A stretch of DNA of 64,000 nt. Source: Mesobacillus maritimus. GTDB taxonomy: Bacteria > Bacillota > Bacilli > Bacillales > Cytobacillaceae. A program made the translations under genes and the position numbers. Below, piece by piece: positions 9,328-16,828 of the stretch (within the stretch, counting starts at the first letter, position 1; each line of letters starts with the position of its first letter). Under the pieces are notes generated by a model. It did not search any database. It saw only the letters and a list, made by a program, of their open reading frames with translations, and had not been told where the DNA came from. Where the stretch lies: NCBI RefSeq assembly GCF_023715205.1, contig NZ_JAMBNR010000018.1, forward strand, positions 1 to 64,000, written 5' to 3'.

Positions 9328-9510
9328 GGCTGTTTTTATAAAGTTTGTTGTTAGAATCCTAAAGCCGATTTTAACGATATAGCATCCATTTCGTATATTT
9401 AAAATTAGTATACAGACTCTTTTCTCATAAAATGTAGCTATTTTTTTTATAACCTAGCTAATAATTTAGACATATTTTAAAAATCAACAAAGATTAATTG
9501 AGAAAAGAGT
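9328..9510 (+). repeat. family B dispersed element, copy 1
   Basis: This noncoding block of about 180 bp runs from GGCTGTTTTTATAAAG to TTGAGAAAAGAG. It is clearly homologous to the reverse complement of 57027-57199: shared blocks include TTTGTTGTTAGAATCC, AAAGCCGATTTTAAC, CATTTCGTATATTTAA and GACTCTTTTCTCATAAA. It contains the inverted pair GTTAGAATC / GATTTTAAC. No open frame. It fills the gap between the arcR 3' end and the membrane protein. Confidence 0.75.
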
Positions 9511-9541
9511 TTCAACGAAAAAGGCTCGTCCAGTGTCGGCT

Positions 9542-10225
9542 TTATGTACATTCGAAATAGTCTGGTTGATGAACGCGAATTTTCTTTGACTCTACTGAAA
9601 TGATTCGATCGCGCTTGAGTTGATTTAAGAGATGACTCACCGTTTCCCGAGTGGTCCCCGATAGTTTGGCCAGTTGAGCCGAAGTAAATGGACAAGGAAT
9701 GATGATTTCTGGCGGCTCTTTTTCACCAAGACCTTCCATTAAATAGAGAAGCGAGTGAAGCACTCGTTCTTGCGCATTCGGCAAAAGCGTGGTTTGCATT
9801 CTTCTTTCTTGGTTGCGAATGATTTGTGATTGTTTAATAATCACATGAAGCAAACTCTTCGGGGTTGATTTTAGAAGCGTTTCAAGAATAGGCGTTTGCA
9901 TGAAAATGACTTTAATATCTGTGGCGGCAATGGCTGTATACTGAAAACTATCGTCGGTAAACAGGCCATTATACGGAAACATTTCCTTCCTTTTTAGAAA
10001 ATCAAGATACTGCATTGAGCCTTGTTCATTCGCATGCTCAAGCATAACGTAGCCTTCTAATAGAAAGAAGATTTTGTCACGAGGATCGCCTTCCATAAAA
10101 AGATATTGATTTTTCTTATAAGAACGGTAGTAAAGATGGGGAAGATATTTATCAAGTGTTTTCTCATTTAGTTTTGCGAAAACCTCAAACTGCCTGATTT
10201 CATCCACGTTCTCTTGCCGAATCAT
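9542..10225 (-). CDS. arcR: Crp/Fnr-family activator of arginine catabolism
   Basis: The 227-residue cytoplasmic regulator has an N-terminal cyclic-nucleotide-type beta-roll (about 10-125), a dimer helix (about 125-150) and a C-terminal winged helix-turn-helix with the recognition helix SGTTRETVSHLLNQL near 188-202. It lacks the N- or C-terminal Cys cluster of Fnr, so it does not look like an Fe-S oxygen sensor. ArcR proteins activate arc operons in Bacillus licheniformis and relatives. Two Crp-type dyads in front of arcA support the assignment. It lies 36 bases downstream of argR in the same direction, so the two regulators are probably cotranscribed. Confidence 0.9.
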   Translation of the reverse strand: MIRQENVDEIRQFEVFAKLNEKTLDKYLPHLYYRSYKKNQYLFMEGDPRDKIFFLLEGYVMLEHANEQGSMQYLDFLKRKEMFPYNGLFTDDSFQYTAIAATDIKVIFMQTPILETLLKSTPKSLLHVIIKQSQIIRNQERRMQTTLLPNAQERVLHSLLYLMEGLGEKEPPEIIIPCPFTSAQLAKLSGTTRETVSHLLNQLKRDRIISVESKKIRVHQPDYFECT

Positions 10226-10261
10226 GCTGACCCCTCCTTGTGTGAGTTTTGGTCTTAATTT

Positions 10262-10711
10262 TTAACGAAGGCTTTCCAGCATTGCTCTCAATGACATTGC
10301 GTGTTCCGGAGTCCGGCAAATAATCAAGCATGTATCGTTGCCACAAATTGTGCCGGCTTTCCCGTCTATTTCCATTCCATCAAGAATCACCCCAAAGGAT
10401 TGGGCATGGCCTGGAAAGGTTTTGATCAGCACAAAATAATGAATCTCCTCAATCGAAATCATCGCATCGCGCACTTTTCGCTGCAGTTTTTCTAGCGAAT
10501 AATACTCATCCACCGCTTCCGTACTATATTTGAATCCCCCGTTTTTACAAGGAACTTTCATGAGCTTTAAGTTTTTAAAATCACGTGAAACCGTCGCTTG
10601 CGTCACATCATACCCTTTCTCCACAAGCAGAGAAACCAACTCATTCTGAGTCTTAATTTCATGACTAGCAATCAATTCCTTAATCAGCTTTATTCTCATC
10701 TCTTTCCTCAT
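10262..10711 (-). CDS. argR: ArgR/AhrC-family arginine repressor-activator
   Basis: The 149-residue protein has the ArgR layout: an N-terminal winged HTH (residues 1-70, with TQATVSRDFKNLKLMKV) and a C-terminal arginine-binding hexamerisation domain ending in GTICGNDTCLIICRTPEHA. Arginine-bound ArgR hexamers repress biosynthesis and activate catabolism. Its position beside arcR and the arc operon suggests a paralogue devoted to catabolism; the usual ahrC copy lies near recN in Bacillus. The start could be ATG 10711 or 10699, since AGGAAAGAG lies between them. Confidence 0.92.
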   Translation of the reverse strand: MRKEMRIKLIKELIASHEIKTQNELVSLLVEKGYDVTQATVSRDFKNLKLMKVPCKNGGFKYSTEAVDEYYSLEKLQRKVRDAMISIEEIHYFVLIKTFPGHAQSFGVILDGMEIDGKAGTICGNDTCLIICRTPEHAMSLRAMLESLR

Positions 10712-10776
10712 CGAGAAAACCCGCTTTCCCTTAAAATCCGCTCCCCTCCATCATAAAATAGCCTTCAAAAGAATCA

Positions 10777-10796
10777 CATGTATAAAAAATGAATTT
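10777..10796. promoter_or_regulatory. possible ARG box upstream of argR
   Basis: TGTATAAAAAATGAAT resembles an ARG-box half-site pair and would allow autoregulation of argR. The sequence is AT rich, so this is a weak call. Confidence 0.3.
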
Positions 10797-10804
10797 TTTT
10801 GGGT

Positions 10805-10841
10805 TCGACAAAAAGCGGGGCGTCACTGTGACCTTTTCGAC
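10805..10841 (+). repeat. family A element at the 3' end of the RAYT gene
   Basis: This is the same variant as 3307-3343 and 11706-11742. The stop codon of the transposase (TGA at 10825-10823) lies inside the GTCACTGTGAC core, so the last residues of the protein are encoded by the repeat. The plus strand to the right (10860-11060) is strongly G+T rich. Confidence 0.9.
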
Positions 10842-11401
10842 TGAAAACGACTCCGTTCTACACTTACACAATACTGTGCTTTCTTTTGTTCGGTGGTTCC
10901 GTCGAATCTTTGGAGGATGGTGTTTATGTTTAGGTAGTCTGGTGGTGTGGTGGCTGGGTGGTTCTGTTGATAGAATCTGTAGCTACTCCATGGGTAGTGA
11001 GCTGGGGTTGGTACGATTTGGGCGGCGACTGGGTTTAAGTGAATATACCAACTCACTATGAGCATTCCGCCTAGCCCGAAGATGACTTTTGCATTGAAAC
11101 GTTGTTCAAACACATGGCCAGTGAACGAATATTTCGCATTGTAATAGTTGGCATAGCGCTTATTCACCAGCGACATAATTTTGGATAACGGCACATGTGG
11201 AGAGCGAATTTGAAGGTGATAGTGGTTTGACATTAAACAATAAGAAGCAACTTCAAATGGATATTGCTCGTAGACTTTTGCGAGGATCTCCAGGAACACT
11301 TGATAATCAGACTTCGACTGAAAAAGGACTTCTTTGCGGTTCCCCCGGCTTGTGACATGATAATAACACTCAGGTAGCCAGATTCGTTTTTTATAGGGCA
11401 T
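10823..11401 (-). CDS. REP-associated tyrosine transposase (RAYT, Y1/HUH family)
   Basis: The 192-residue protein has the TnpA_REP/Y1_Tnp pattern: an N-terminal YYHVTSRGNRKEVLF block, the HUH pair in MSNHYHLQI near residue 64, Tyr residues in KRYANYYNAKYS where the catalytic Tyr of the family lies, then GHVFEQRF and YIHLNPV...YPWSSY. RAYTs are single-strand DNA endonucleases thought to mobilise or process REP hairpins. Family A elements bracket the gene in direct orientation (10805-10841 and 11706-11742), making a 938-bp unit. The gene seems intact, although its 3' third lies in the G+T-skewed tract. A dense T/C-rich leader with AGGAGG precedes the ATG. Confidence 0.9.
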   Translation of the reverse strand: MPYKKRIWLPECYYHVTSRGNRKEVLFQSKSDYQVFLEILAKVYEQYPFEVASYCLMSNHYHLQIRSPHVPLSKIMSLVNKRYANYYNAKYSFTGHVFEQRFNAKVIFGLGGMLIVSWYIHLNPVAAQIVPTPAHYPWSSYRFYQQNHPATTPPDYLNINTILQRFDGTTEQKKAQYCVSVERSRFQSKRSQ

Positions 11402-11644
11402 AGTTACTTCCTCCTTGTGGGGATGGGATGGGATTGGATGGGGTTTGATGAAAGTACAACGTAGTTCAGTAAAACCTTGGAAACTGGTTAACAGCTAGTG
11501 ATTTAGACTCCAAAAAGGCTTTCTTGCTTATGAAAGAGACTGAGACACTTTATATTTACCTAGGAAGAAATCAAAAAAAAGATGAGAGGACATGAATAGA
11601 AGAATAAATGAAGAATTAAGGATTCTACACCTGGACAGAACCTA

Positions 11645-11694
11645 CCCCATACTATTCTACAAAAACGACACCGTTCCTGCTGAATAGCATGGGG
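11645..11694. repeat. long-stem hairpin beside the right family A copy
   Basis: CCCCATACTATTC and GAATAGCATGGGG pair over 12 of 13 positions around a 24-base loop that contains AAACGACACCGTTC. It lies between the RAYT promoter side and the family A copy at 11706. It has no U-tract. It could be part of the mobile unit or a weak terminator for the rpiR-type gene. Confidence 0.5.
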
Positions 11695-11705
11695 AAATTA
11701 TTTTT

Positions 11706-11742
11706 CCGACAAAAAGCGGGGCGTCACTGTGACCTTTTCGAC
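11706..11742 (+). repeat. family A element upstream of the RAYT gene
   Basis: Matches 10805-10841 except for the first base. It ends a few bases from the stop of the MurR/RpiR-type regulator. The next 180 plus-strand bases (11761-11940) count as G 71, T 53, A 37, C 19. Confidence 0.9.
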
Positions 11743-11746
11743 ACCA

Positions 11747-12583
11747 CTACTTATCTAGGGCGCGAAGGGTTTTGTCGCGGATGACAATGCGGTTGAGGTA
11801 GTCTTTGGCTACGAGTTCGGTGTAGAGGAGGTCGAAGAGGAGGAAGAATGGGAGGGTTGGGGAGATGTTTTGGCCCATGTACATATTGTGTTTGCTGGTT
11901 ATTAGTAGGGTTAGGTCGGCTAATTGGGCTAATTGGGATGTTTTTTCGCTTGTGATGGCCAGAACAGTGGCACCATGATTCTTTGCAATTTTCCCGGCAT
12001 TGATTACTTCCTCTGTTTCTCCTGATACCGAAATGCCAATCATTAGACTTTCTTTTGTCATCAACGCGGCCTCCATGACCGCTTGATGTGGGTCGGTAAT
12101 CGCTTCAACATTGATCCCAATTCGAAAAAACTTCCATTTAAACTCTTGTGCAGCGATGCCGGAATTGCCAATCCCATAAACATGAACTTTCTTTGCTGAA
12201 TTTAAATGCGAAACCGCGTCTTGCAAGCCAGAATAAGTGATATTCCGAAACGTCCCTTCAATAATCTCTAAATGGGTTTGATAGAGTTTCGAGAAATAAT
12301 CAATTTCCTTAATGTCGGATGATGTCGCCGGCTTGTTTTTCAAATCGAGATACCGTTTTAATTCATGCTTAAATTCATTAAAACCGGAAAACGCAAGCTT
12401 TTGACAAAAACGCGTAATCGTTGCCGGCGAAATATGGGTCTTTTTCGCAATCTGACTAATCGAAAATTGACTAACCTCTTCAGGATGTTCAATGATGTAA
12501 TTCGCTAACTCTGCTTCCGAACTCGTGAACTTTTCCATACTGCATAAAATCCCATGAAGCAGATTCTCACCTAGATATTCCAT
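11747..12583 (-). CDS. MurR/RpiR-family transcriptional regulator
   Basis: The 278-residue protein has an N-terminal HTH_6 domain (about 1-75, with AKKTHISPATITRFCQKLAFSGF) and a C-terminal SIS sugar-phosphate isomerase-like domain (about 110-250, with VYGIGNSG and GISVSGETEE). Such regulators sense phosphosugars in the cytoplasm. Position upstream of nanE and the PTS gene suggests control by N-acetylmannosamine- or N-acetylmuramate-type phosphosugars. ATG 12583 is chosen because GAGGAG lies seven bases upstream; the open frame to 12628 has no such site. The C-terminal third is encoded by the G+T-skewed tract. Confidence 0.9.
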   Translation of the reverse strand: MEYLGENLLHGILCSMEKFTSSEAELANYIIEHPEEVSQFSISQIAKKTHISPATITRFCQKLAFSGFNEFKHELKRYLDLKNKPATSSDIKEIDYFSKLYQTHLEIIEGTFRNITYSGLQDAVSHLNSAKKVHVYGIGNSGIAAQEFKWKFFRIGINVEAITDPHQAVMEAALMTKESLMIGISVSGETEEVINAGKIAKNHGATVLAITSEKTSQLAQLADLTLLITSKHNMYMGQNISPTLPFFLLFDLLYTELVAKDYLNRIVIRDKTLRALDK

Positions 12584-12810
12584 ATATGTACTCCTCGTTA
12601 TCAATTGGTCTATTCTTATCCGTGTCAAAACGGTGCTCTTTTGTTCTTACTGGGAGCACCCTACCATTATTCTTCGTTTAACAGCTTAAAACTATCACAA
12701 CATGTGTTGCTTTTTAGAATAAAAGCACAAACGCCTACTCACCAAACAGCATTCCTCAAGCGAGATCCCTTCCCTTCTCAAGTTGAAACTTATCCTCCTC
12801 GATCAAAAAA

Positions 12811-12837
12811 AAGAACCCTAGGCTTCAGAAAGCCTAG
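12811..12837 (-). terminator. intrinsic terminator after nanE
   Basis: CTAGGCTT-CAGA-AAGCCTAG forms an eight-bp stem; on the minus strand it leads into TTCTTTTTTTT. Confidence 0.85.
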
Positions 12838-12860
12838 AGTTATGTTCAAAGCCAAGTTTT

Positions 12861-13562
12861 TTATTTTTTCAAAGCATCCGCAAATTTCTTCGTAATTAAT
12901 TGCGGCCTGGTAATCGCTCCGCCAACAACGACGGCATAAACCCCAATCTCCAAAACGGATTTGGCAATCTCCGGTGTTGACACATTGCCCTCCGCTAACA
13001 CTTTTGCGTTTTTTACGGCTTTTACGATTTCGCTAATGACAGCATAATTGTGATCGTCAATTTTTAAACCGTTTGTTTCAGCTGTATAGCCATACAAAGT
13101 CGGCGCGATCAAATCGAATCCTAATTCATCAGCAACTTTCGCTTCTTCTACTGTGGAAACATCCGCCATTAATAAAAGATGAGGATATTTGGAACGGACT
13201 TCTTTATAAAATGTCTCCAAATCACTGCCGTCCGGACGAAGGCGATTGGTCGCATCGGTGGCAATGATTTCTGCCCCACTTTCAGCCAAAAGATCAATTT
13301 CTTTCATCGTAGGCGTGATAAACACTGGATGGTCATCGTACACTTGTTTAATAATGCCAATCACAGGTAAATCAACTTGCTGCTTAATTTCTATAATATC
13401 CGCAACAGAGTTAGCCCGAATCCCAACCGCACCACCTTCTTCTGCAGCAACCGCCATTCTTCCCATAATGAATGAGCTATGCAACGGCTCACCTTCTAAA
13501 GCTTGGCAGGAAACGATTAATCCCTTTTTAATCTGCTCTAACACTTGATGCAATGGAAACAC
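12861..13562 (-). CDS. nanE: N-acetylmannosamine-6-phosphate 2-epimerase
   Basis: NanE converts ManNAc-6-P to GlcNAc-6-P, which NagA and NagB (2 kb away) take to fructose-6-phosphate. The 233-residue TIM barrel shows the family pattern: [15 protein letters not shown] at the N-terminus, a GAVGIRANS strand, [14 protein letters not shown], the [10 protein letters not shown] segment and AEGNVSTPE with a GGAITRP phosphate loop at the end. It shares direction with the PTS gene upstream (140-base gap with a hairpin) and has its own terminator, so it may be the distal gene of a PTS-nanE operon. Confidence 0.95.
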   Translation of the reverse strand: MFPLHQVLEQIKKGLIVSCQALEGEPLHSSFIMGRMAVAAEEGGAVGIRANSVADIIEIKQQVDLPVIGIIKQVYDDHPVFITPTMKEIDLLAESGAEIIATDATNRLRPDGSDLETFYKEVRSKYPHLLLMADVSTVEEAKVADELGFDLIAPTLYGYTAETNGLKIDDHNYAVISEIVKAVKNAKVLAEGNVSTPEIAKSVLEIGVYAVVVGGAITRPQLITKKFADALKK

Positions 13563-13650
13563 GTCCTTTTATTGATTTTACGATTTAAAATTGTGGTGAA
13601 TGTCTATAGAGCTGATTGAAATATATGAAAGGATGTAAATTCAATTTGGT

Positions 13651-13695
13651 GGCTCTTTCCTCATACTAAGATTCCATCATTATGTGGAAAGAGCC
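13651..13695. promoter_or_regulatory. hairpin between the PTS gene and nanE
   Basis: GGCTCTTTCC and GGAAAGAGCC form a 10-bp stem with a 25-base loop. There is no good U-tract, so partial termination or mRNA processing is more likely than full termination. Confidence 0.45.
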
Positions 13696-13701
13696 TGTTG
13701 A

Positions 13702-15240
13702 TTAATGTCCTAAATACTCTTCGACTTCATTTTTCACAATCGTTACGGAAGGTCCATAGATGATTTGCACACCTGTCCCAGCTTTCACAATCCCTTTTGA
13801 ACCGGTTTGCTTCAGCACATCGTCTTGAACCAAGTTTTCGTCCTTAATTGTAACACGAAGACGAGTGGCACAGCAGTCGACAATCTCGATATTGTCACTT
13901 CCACCTAAACCGGCAACAATTGTTTTCGCACGATCTGTTGCAGAAACTTGTACGGCATCAACTGTTTCAGACTTGTCTTCACGGCCTAATACCTTGAAGT
14001 TCTTTTTACGAATCAAGAACTTAAAGGTGAAATAGTAAAGGAAGAACCACGGAATCCCGACAAGAAGGACGAGTGGCCAGTTTGTTTTATCCACGCCTTG
14101 AAGAACGCCAAACAGAATAAAATCAATAAATCCACCAGAGAAGGTTTGCCCTACCGTAATATTGAAAATGTCCGCCATCATAAACGCCATTCCATCAAAA
14201 ATCGCATGAACAAGATATAAAAGTGGCGCAACAAATAAGAAACTAAATTCTAATGGCTCGGTAATCCCTGTTAAGAACGATGTCAACGCTGCCGATAAAA
14301 GAATTCCGGCTACAACTTTGCGGTTTTCTTTCTTGGCACAATGGTAAATCGCCAATGCCGCACCTGGCAAACCGAACATCATCGTAATAAAGCGACCAGA
14401 CATGAATCGTGAAACGCCTTCATAATACTGAGTTGTTGAAGGATCTGCTAACTGCGCAAAGAAGATATTTTGCGTTCCACTAACAAGTTTATCCCCGATT
14501 TCCAGCGTACCACCAAGGGCTGTTTGCCAGAATGGTAGATAGAAAATATGGTGCAAGCCCATCGGTCCAAGCATCCGTAAAATAAATCCATACAATAGTG
14601 TACCAATCTCACCTGTACCTGTAACAAGAGCACCTAATTGATTAATGAAAAGTTGGAAATAAGGCCAGATTACAAAAAGTGCCGCTCCGACAAAGATCGA
14701 AGCAAAGGAAACCACGATTGGAATAAAACGGGACCCTCCAAAGAATCCTAACACTTGAGGCAACTGAATTTTATTGTACTTATTATGAAGAGAAGCGGCG
14801 ACAATCCCAATGATGATCCCGCCAAACACACCGGTTTCTAAGGTCTGAATGCCAACAGCCATTCCTTGCCCTGCTCCGGCTAAATTCTCTTCAGCCAGTT
14901 TTCCCGTAATGCCGAGCAGCGCACCAATCGCACTGTTCATTACAAAATAACCAATCATTGCGGCTAAGCCAGCTGTTCCTTTATCAGAACGAGCTAAACC
15001 AACGGCAACACCGACAGCGAAGATAATCGGTAAGTTGGCGAACACGATATTCCCTGCCGCACTCATGATGGTAAAAATCGCTTGCAGCCATGCTATATCT
15101 AAAAACGGATAAGCTGAAACCGTATTCGGGTTAGACAGCGCACCGCCAATTCCTAATAACAAACCAGCAGCCGGTAAAACCGCAATCGGAAGCATAAACG
15201 ATTTTCCAAATTGCTGGGCTTTTTCAAAAGCCTTTTTCAT
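13702..15240 (-). CDS. PTS glucose/N-acetylglucosamine-family EIICB transporter
   Basis: The 512-residue protein has an EIIC domain of the glucose superfamily (about 1-400, with GITEPLEFSFLF and GGFIDFILFG) and a C-terminal EIIB domain whose phospho-Cys (about 457) is in the CATRLRVTI motif. It imports and phosphorylates an N-acetylated or plain hexose; no EIIA domain is fused, so EIIA comes from another protein. Divergence from nagA and two NagR operators in the shared promoter region favour GlcNAc (NagP-like). ATG 15240 has GGGAGG nine bases upstream; the frame extends to 15276 without one. Confidence 0.9.
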   Translation of the reverse strand: MKKAFEKAQQFGKSFMLPIAVLPAAGLLLGIGGALSNPNTVSAYPFLDIAWLQAIFTIMSAAGNIVFANLPIIFAVGVAVGLARSDKGTAGLAAMIGYFVMNSAIGALLGITGKLAEENLAGAGQGMAVGIQTLETGVFGGIIIGIVAASLHNKYNKIQLPQVLGFFGGSRFIPIVVSFASIFVGAALFVIWPYFQLFINQLGALVTGTGEIGTLLYGFILRMLGPMGLHHIFYLPFWQTALGGTLEIGDKLVSGTQNIFFAQLADPSTTQYYEGVSRFMSGRFITMMFGLPGAALAIYHCAKKENRKVVAGILLSAALTSFLTGITEPLEFSFLFVAPLLYLVHAIFDGMAFMMADIFNITVGQTFSGGFIDFILFGVLQGVDKTNWPLVLLVGIPWFFLYYFTFKFLIRKKNFKVLGREDKSETVDAVQVSATDRAKTIVAGLGGSDNIEIVDCCATRLRVTIKDENLVQDDVLKQTGSKGIVKAGTGVQIIYGPSVTIVKNEVEEYLGH

Positions 15241-15296
15241 AGATGAGAACCTCCCTTGTTGTTTAAACATTTTCATTTGTTATGGCTTACATTTGA

Positions 15297-15325
15297 ATCA
15301 TAATACCCAGGAGTGAGCTTTTCAA
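15297..15325 (-). promoter_or_regulatory. promoter of the PTS gene
   Basis: On the minus strand TTGAAA (15325-15320) and TATGAT (15302-15297) are 17 bases apart, about 55 bases before the start codon. Confidence 0.6.
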
Positions 15326-15373
15326 TGGAGTTGGTACCGGTTTCAACCCTTTTCATTCATTTGAAGGTTTTAC

Positions 15374-15387
15374 TGAAAATGTTTTCA
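15374..15387. promoter_or_regulatory. cre-like CcpA site
   Basis: TGAAAATGTTTTCA matches the cre pattern except for TG in place of the central CG. It lies upstream of the PTS promoter. Confidence 0.45.
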
Positions 15388-15495
15388 CTGTTCTTTTTCT
15401 ATCGTTTGATTTTCAAACTTTGCTTTCCTACAGTCACAGTGCCGTTTGTTTTCATACATAAAAATCCGAGACCCTGTGATGGTTAGCGACATACT

Positions 15496-15510
15496 ATTGT
15501 CTATACCAAT
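15496..15510. promoter_or_regulatory. NagR (dre-type) operator 1
   Basis: ATTGTCTATACCAAT, read on the minus strand as ATTGGTATAGACAAT, matches the GntR/HutC-type NagR (YvoA/DasR) dre element. It faces the PTS gene. Confidence 0.75.
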
Positions 15511-15563
15511 TTTTATGGAATAAATAAAATAACAAGGATTATTCAAGGGTGTTAACTTTCATA

Positions 15564-15599
15564 ACTGGTATAGACAACTAGATAACCCCATGCTATGAT
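15564..15599 (+). promoter_or_regulatory. nagA promoter with NagR operator 2
   Basis: TAGACA (15571-15576) and TATGAT (15594-15599) are 17 bases apart. The dre-like ACTGGTATAGACAACT (15564-15579) overlaps the -35, so NagR binding would block RNA polymerase. Confidence 0.8.
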
Positions 15600-15628
15600 G
15601 AATTTGTCAACACAAAGGAGGAAGATTG

Positions 15629-16828
15629 ATGACTCTGAATAAGACCATTCTGTTAAAAGGAATGCAACTATATACGGAAAACGAAAAAATTGAAAACAGC
15701 TACTTACTAATAAAGGATCAGAAAATCATTGATTATGGTTCCCTTAAGAACTTAAGTTCAACCGCTAAGTTTGATGAAGTGGTTGAGGTTCCTACTTCTT
15801 TTAAAGCGGTTCCTGGTTTTATCGACATTCATATTCACGGTGTTAATGGTGCCGATGTGATGGATGCAACTCCTGAAGCACTTGAAACCATGTCAACCGC
15901 CCTTCCGAAAGAAGGGACAACTAGTTTCTTAGCGACAACGATGACGCAAAGCAGCGATGCGATTGAAAACGCACTTAAAAATGTGGGCGAATTTTTAGCG
16001 AAAAACCAACCATCGGGGCAGGCAGAAATTCTTGGAGCTCACTTAGAAGGTCCGTTTGTGAATGCGAAACGAGCGGGAGCGCAACCTGTTCAACATATTG
16101 TTGATTCCAACCTTGAAGTGTTTCAAAAATGGAATGTTTTAACCGGTGACACGATTAGAGTGGTAACGCTCGCACCGGAACAACCAGGTGGATTGGAGTT
16201 TGTTAAACATCTAAAAGAAAACAACATCATCGCTTCGATCGGGCATTCGGACGCTACGTACGAAGAAGTAGTTGAAGCAATTGAAGCGGGTGCGAGTCAT
16301 GTTACCCACCTTTTTAACCAAATGCGCGGCTTGCATCACCGCGAGCCAGGCGTGGTCGGAGCAGCATTTTTACATGATGAATTAACCGCCGAAATCATTG
16401 CCGATGGCGTCCATGTACGGCCGGAAATGGTGAAGCTTGCTTATAAAAATAAAGGCAAAGACCGTTTGATTTTGATTACCGACTCCATGCGGGCCAAATG
16501 TTTGAAAAACGGTGTGTATGACCTAGGTGGTCAAGACGTAACCGTCAAAGATGGAAAAGCACTTTTACAAGACGGAACGCTTGCCGGCAGCATTTTGCGG
16601 CTTGGCGATGGATTGAAAAATATGGTCGATTTCACTGAATGTGCATTGGAAGATGTGATTCAAATGACAAGCGTCAATCCTGCAAAACAATTGAACGTCT
16701 ACGATCACAAAGGCAGCATCTCTGTGGGAAAAGATGCGGATATTGTGATTCTCGACGATGACTTGAACGTGTTTATGACATTTTGCCGTGGAAAACTTGC
16801 TTATCATCAAGGAGGAGAAGAAAGTTGA
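15629..16828 (+). CDS. nagA: N-acetylglucosamine-6-phosphate deacetylase
   Basis: NagA removes acetate from GlcNAc-6-P in the cytoplasm. The 399-residue amidohydrolase has the metal-site motifs GFIDIHIHG, GAHLEGPFVN, SIGHSDAT, THLFNQMRGLHHREPG and the catalytic Asp in LITDSM. ATG 15629 has GGAGG seven bases upstream, and a TTG just before it is too close to that site. The stop overlaps the nagB start (TTGA), so translation is probably coupled. First gene of nagA-nagB-nagR. Confidence 0.97.
   Translation: MTLNKTILLKGMQLYTENEKIENSYLLIKDQKIIDYGSLKNLSSTAKFDEVVEVPTSFKAVPGFIDIHIHGVNGADVMDATPEALETMSTALPKEGTTSFLATTMTQSSDAIENALKNVGEFLAKNQPSGQAEILGAHLEGPFVNAKRAGAQPVQHIVDSNLEVFQKWNVLTGDTIRVVTLAPEQPGGLEFVKHLKENNIIASIGHSDATYEEVVEAIEAGASHVTHLFNQMRGLHHREPGVVGAAFLHDELTAEIIADGVHVRPEMVKLAYKNKGKDRLILITDSMRAKCLKNGVYDLGGQDVTVKDGKALLQDGTLAGSILRLGDGLKNMVDFTECALEDVIQMTSVNPAKQLNVYDHKGSISVGKDADIVILDDDLNVFMTFCRGKLAYHQGGEES

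Noticed and set aside
10805-10841. Family A element as an ordinary Rho-independent terminator
   Set aside because: The core dyad is only 4-5 bp, and units also occur between divergent genes and after separate, strong terminators (18344, 50522, 53995).
10789-11061. Plus-strand open frame opposite the RAYT 3' end
   Set aside because: Same cause: skewed composition opens the antisense frame. The product is Trp/Gly/Leu-rich with no domain.
16783-16824. ATG 16783 as the nagB start
   Set aside because: It lies inside nagA without a ribosome site and adds an Arg-rich tail absent from NagB; TTG 16825 has GGAGGA.
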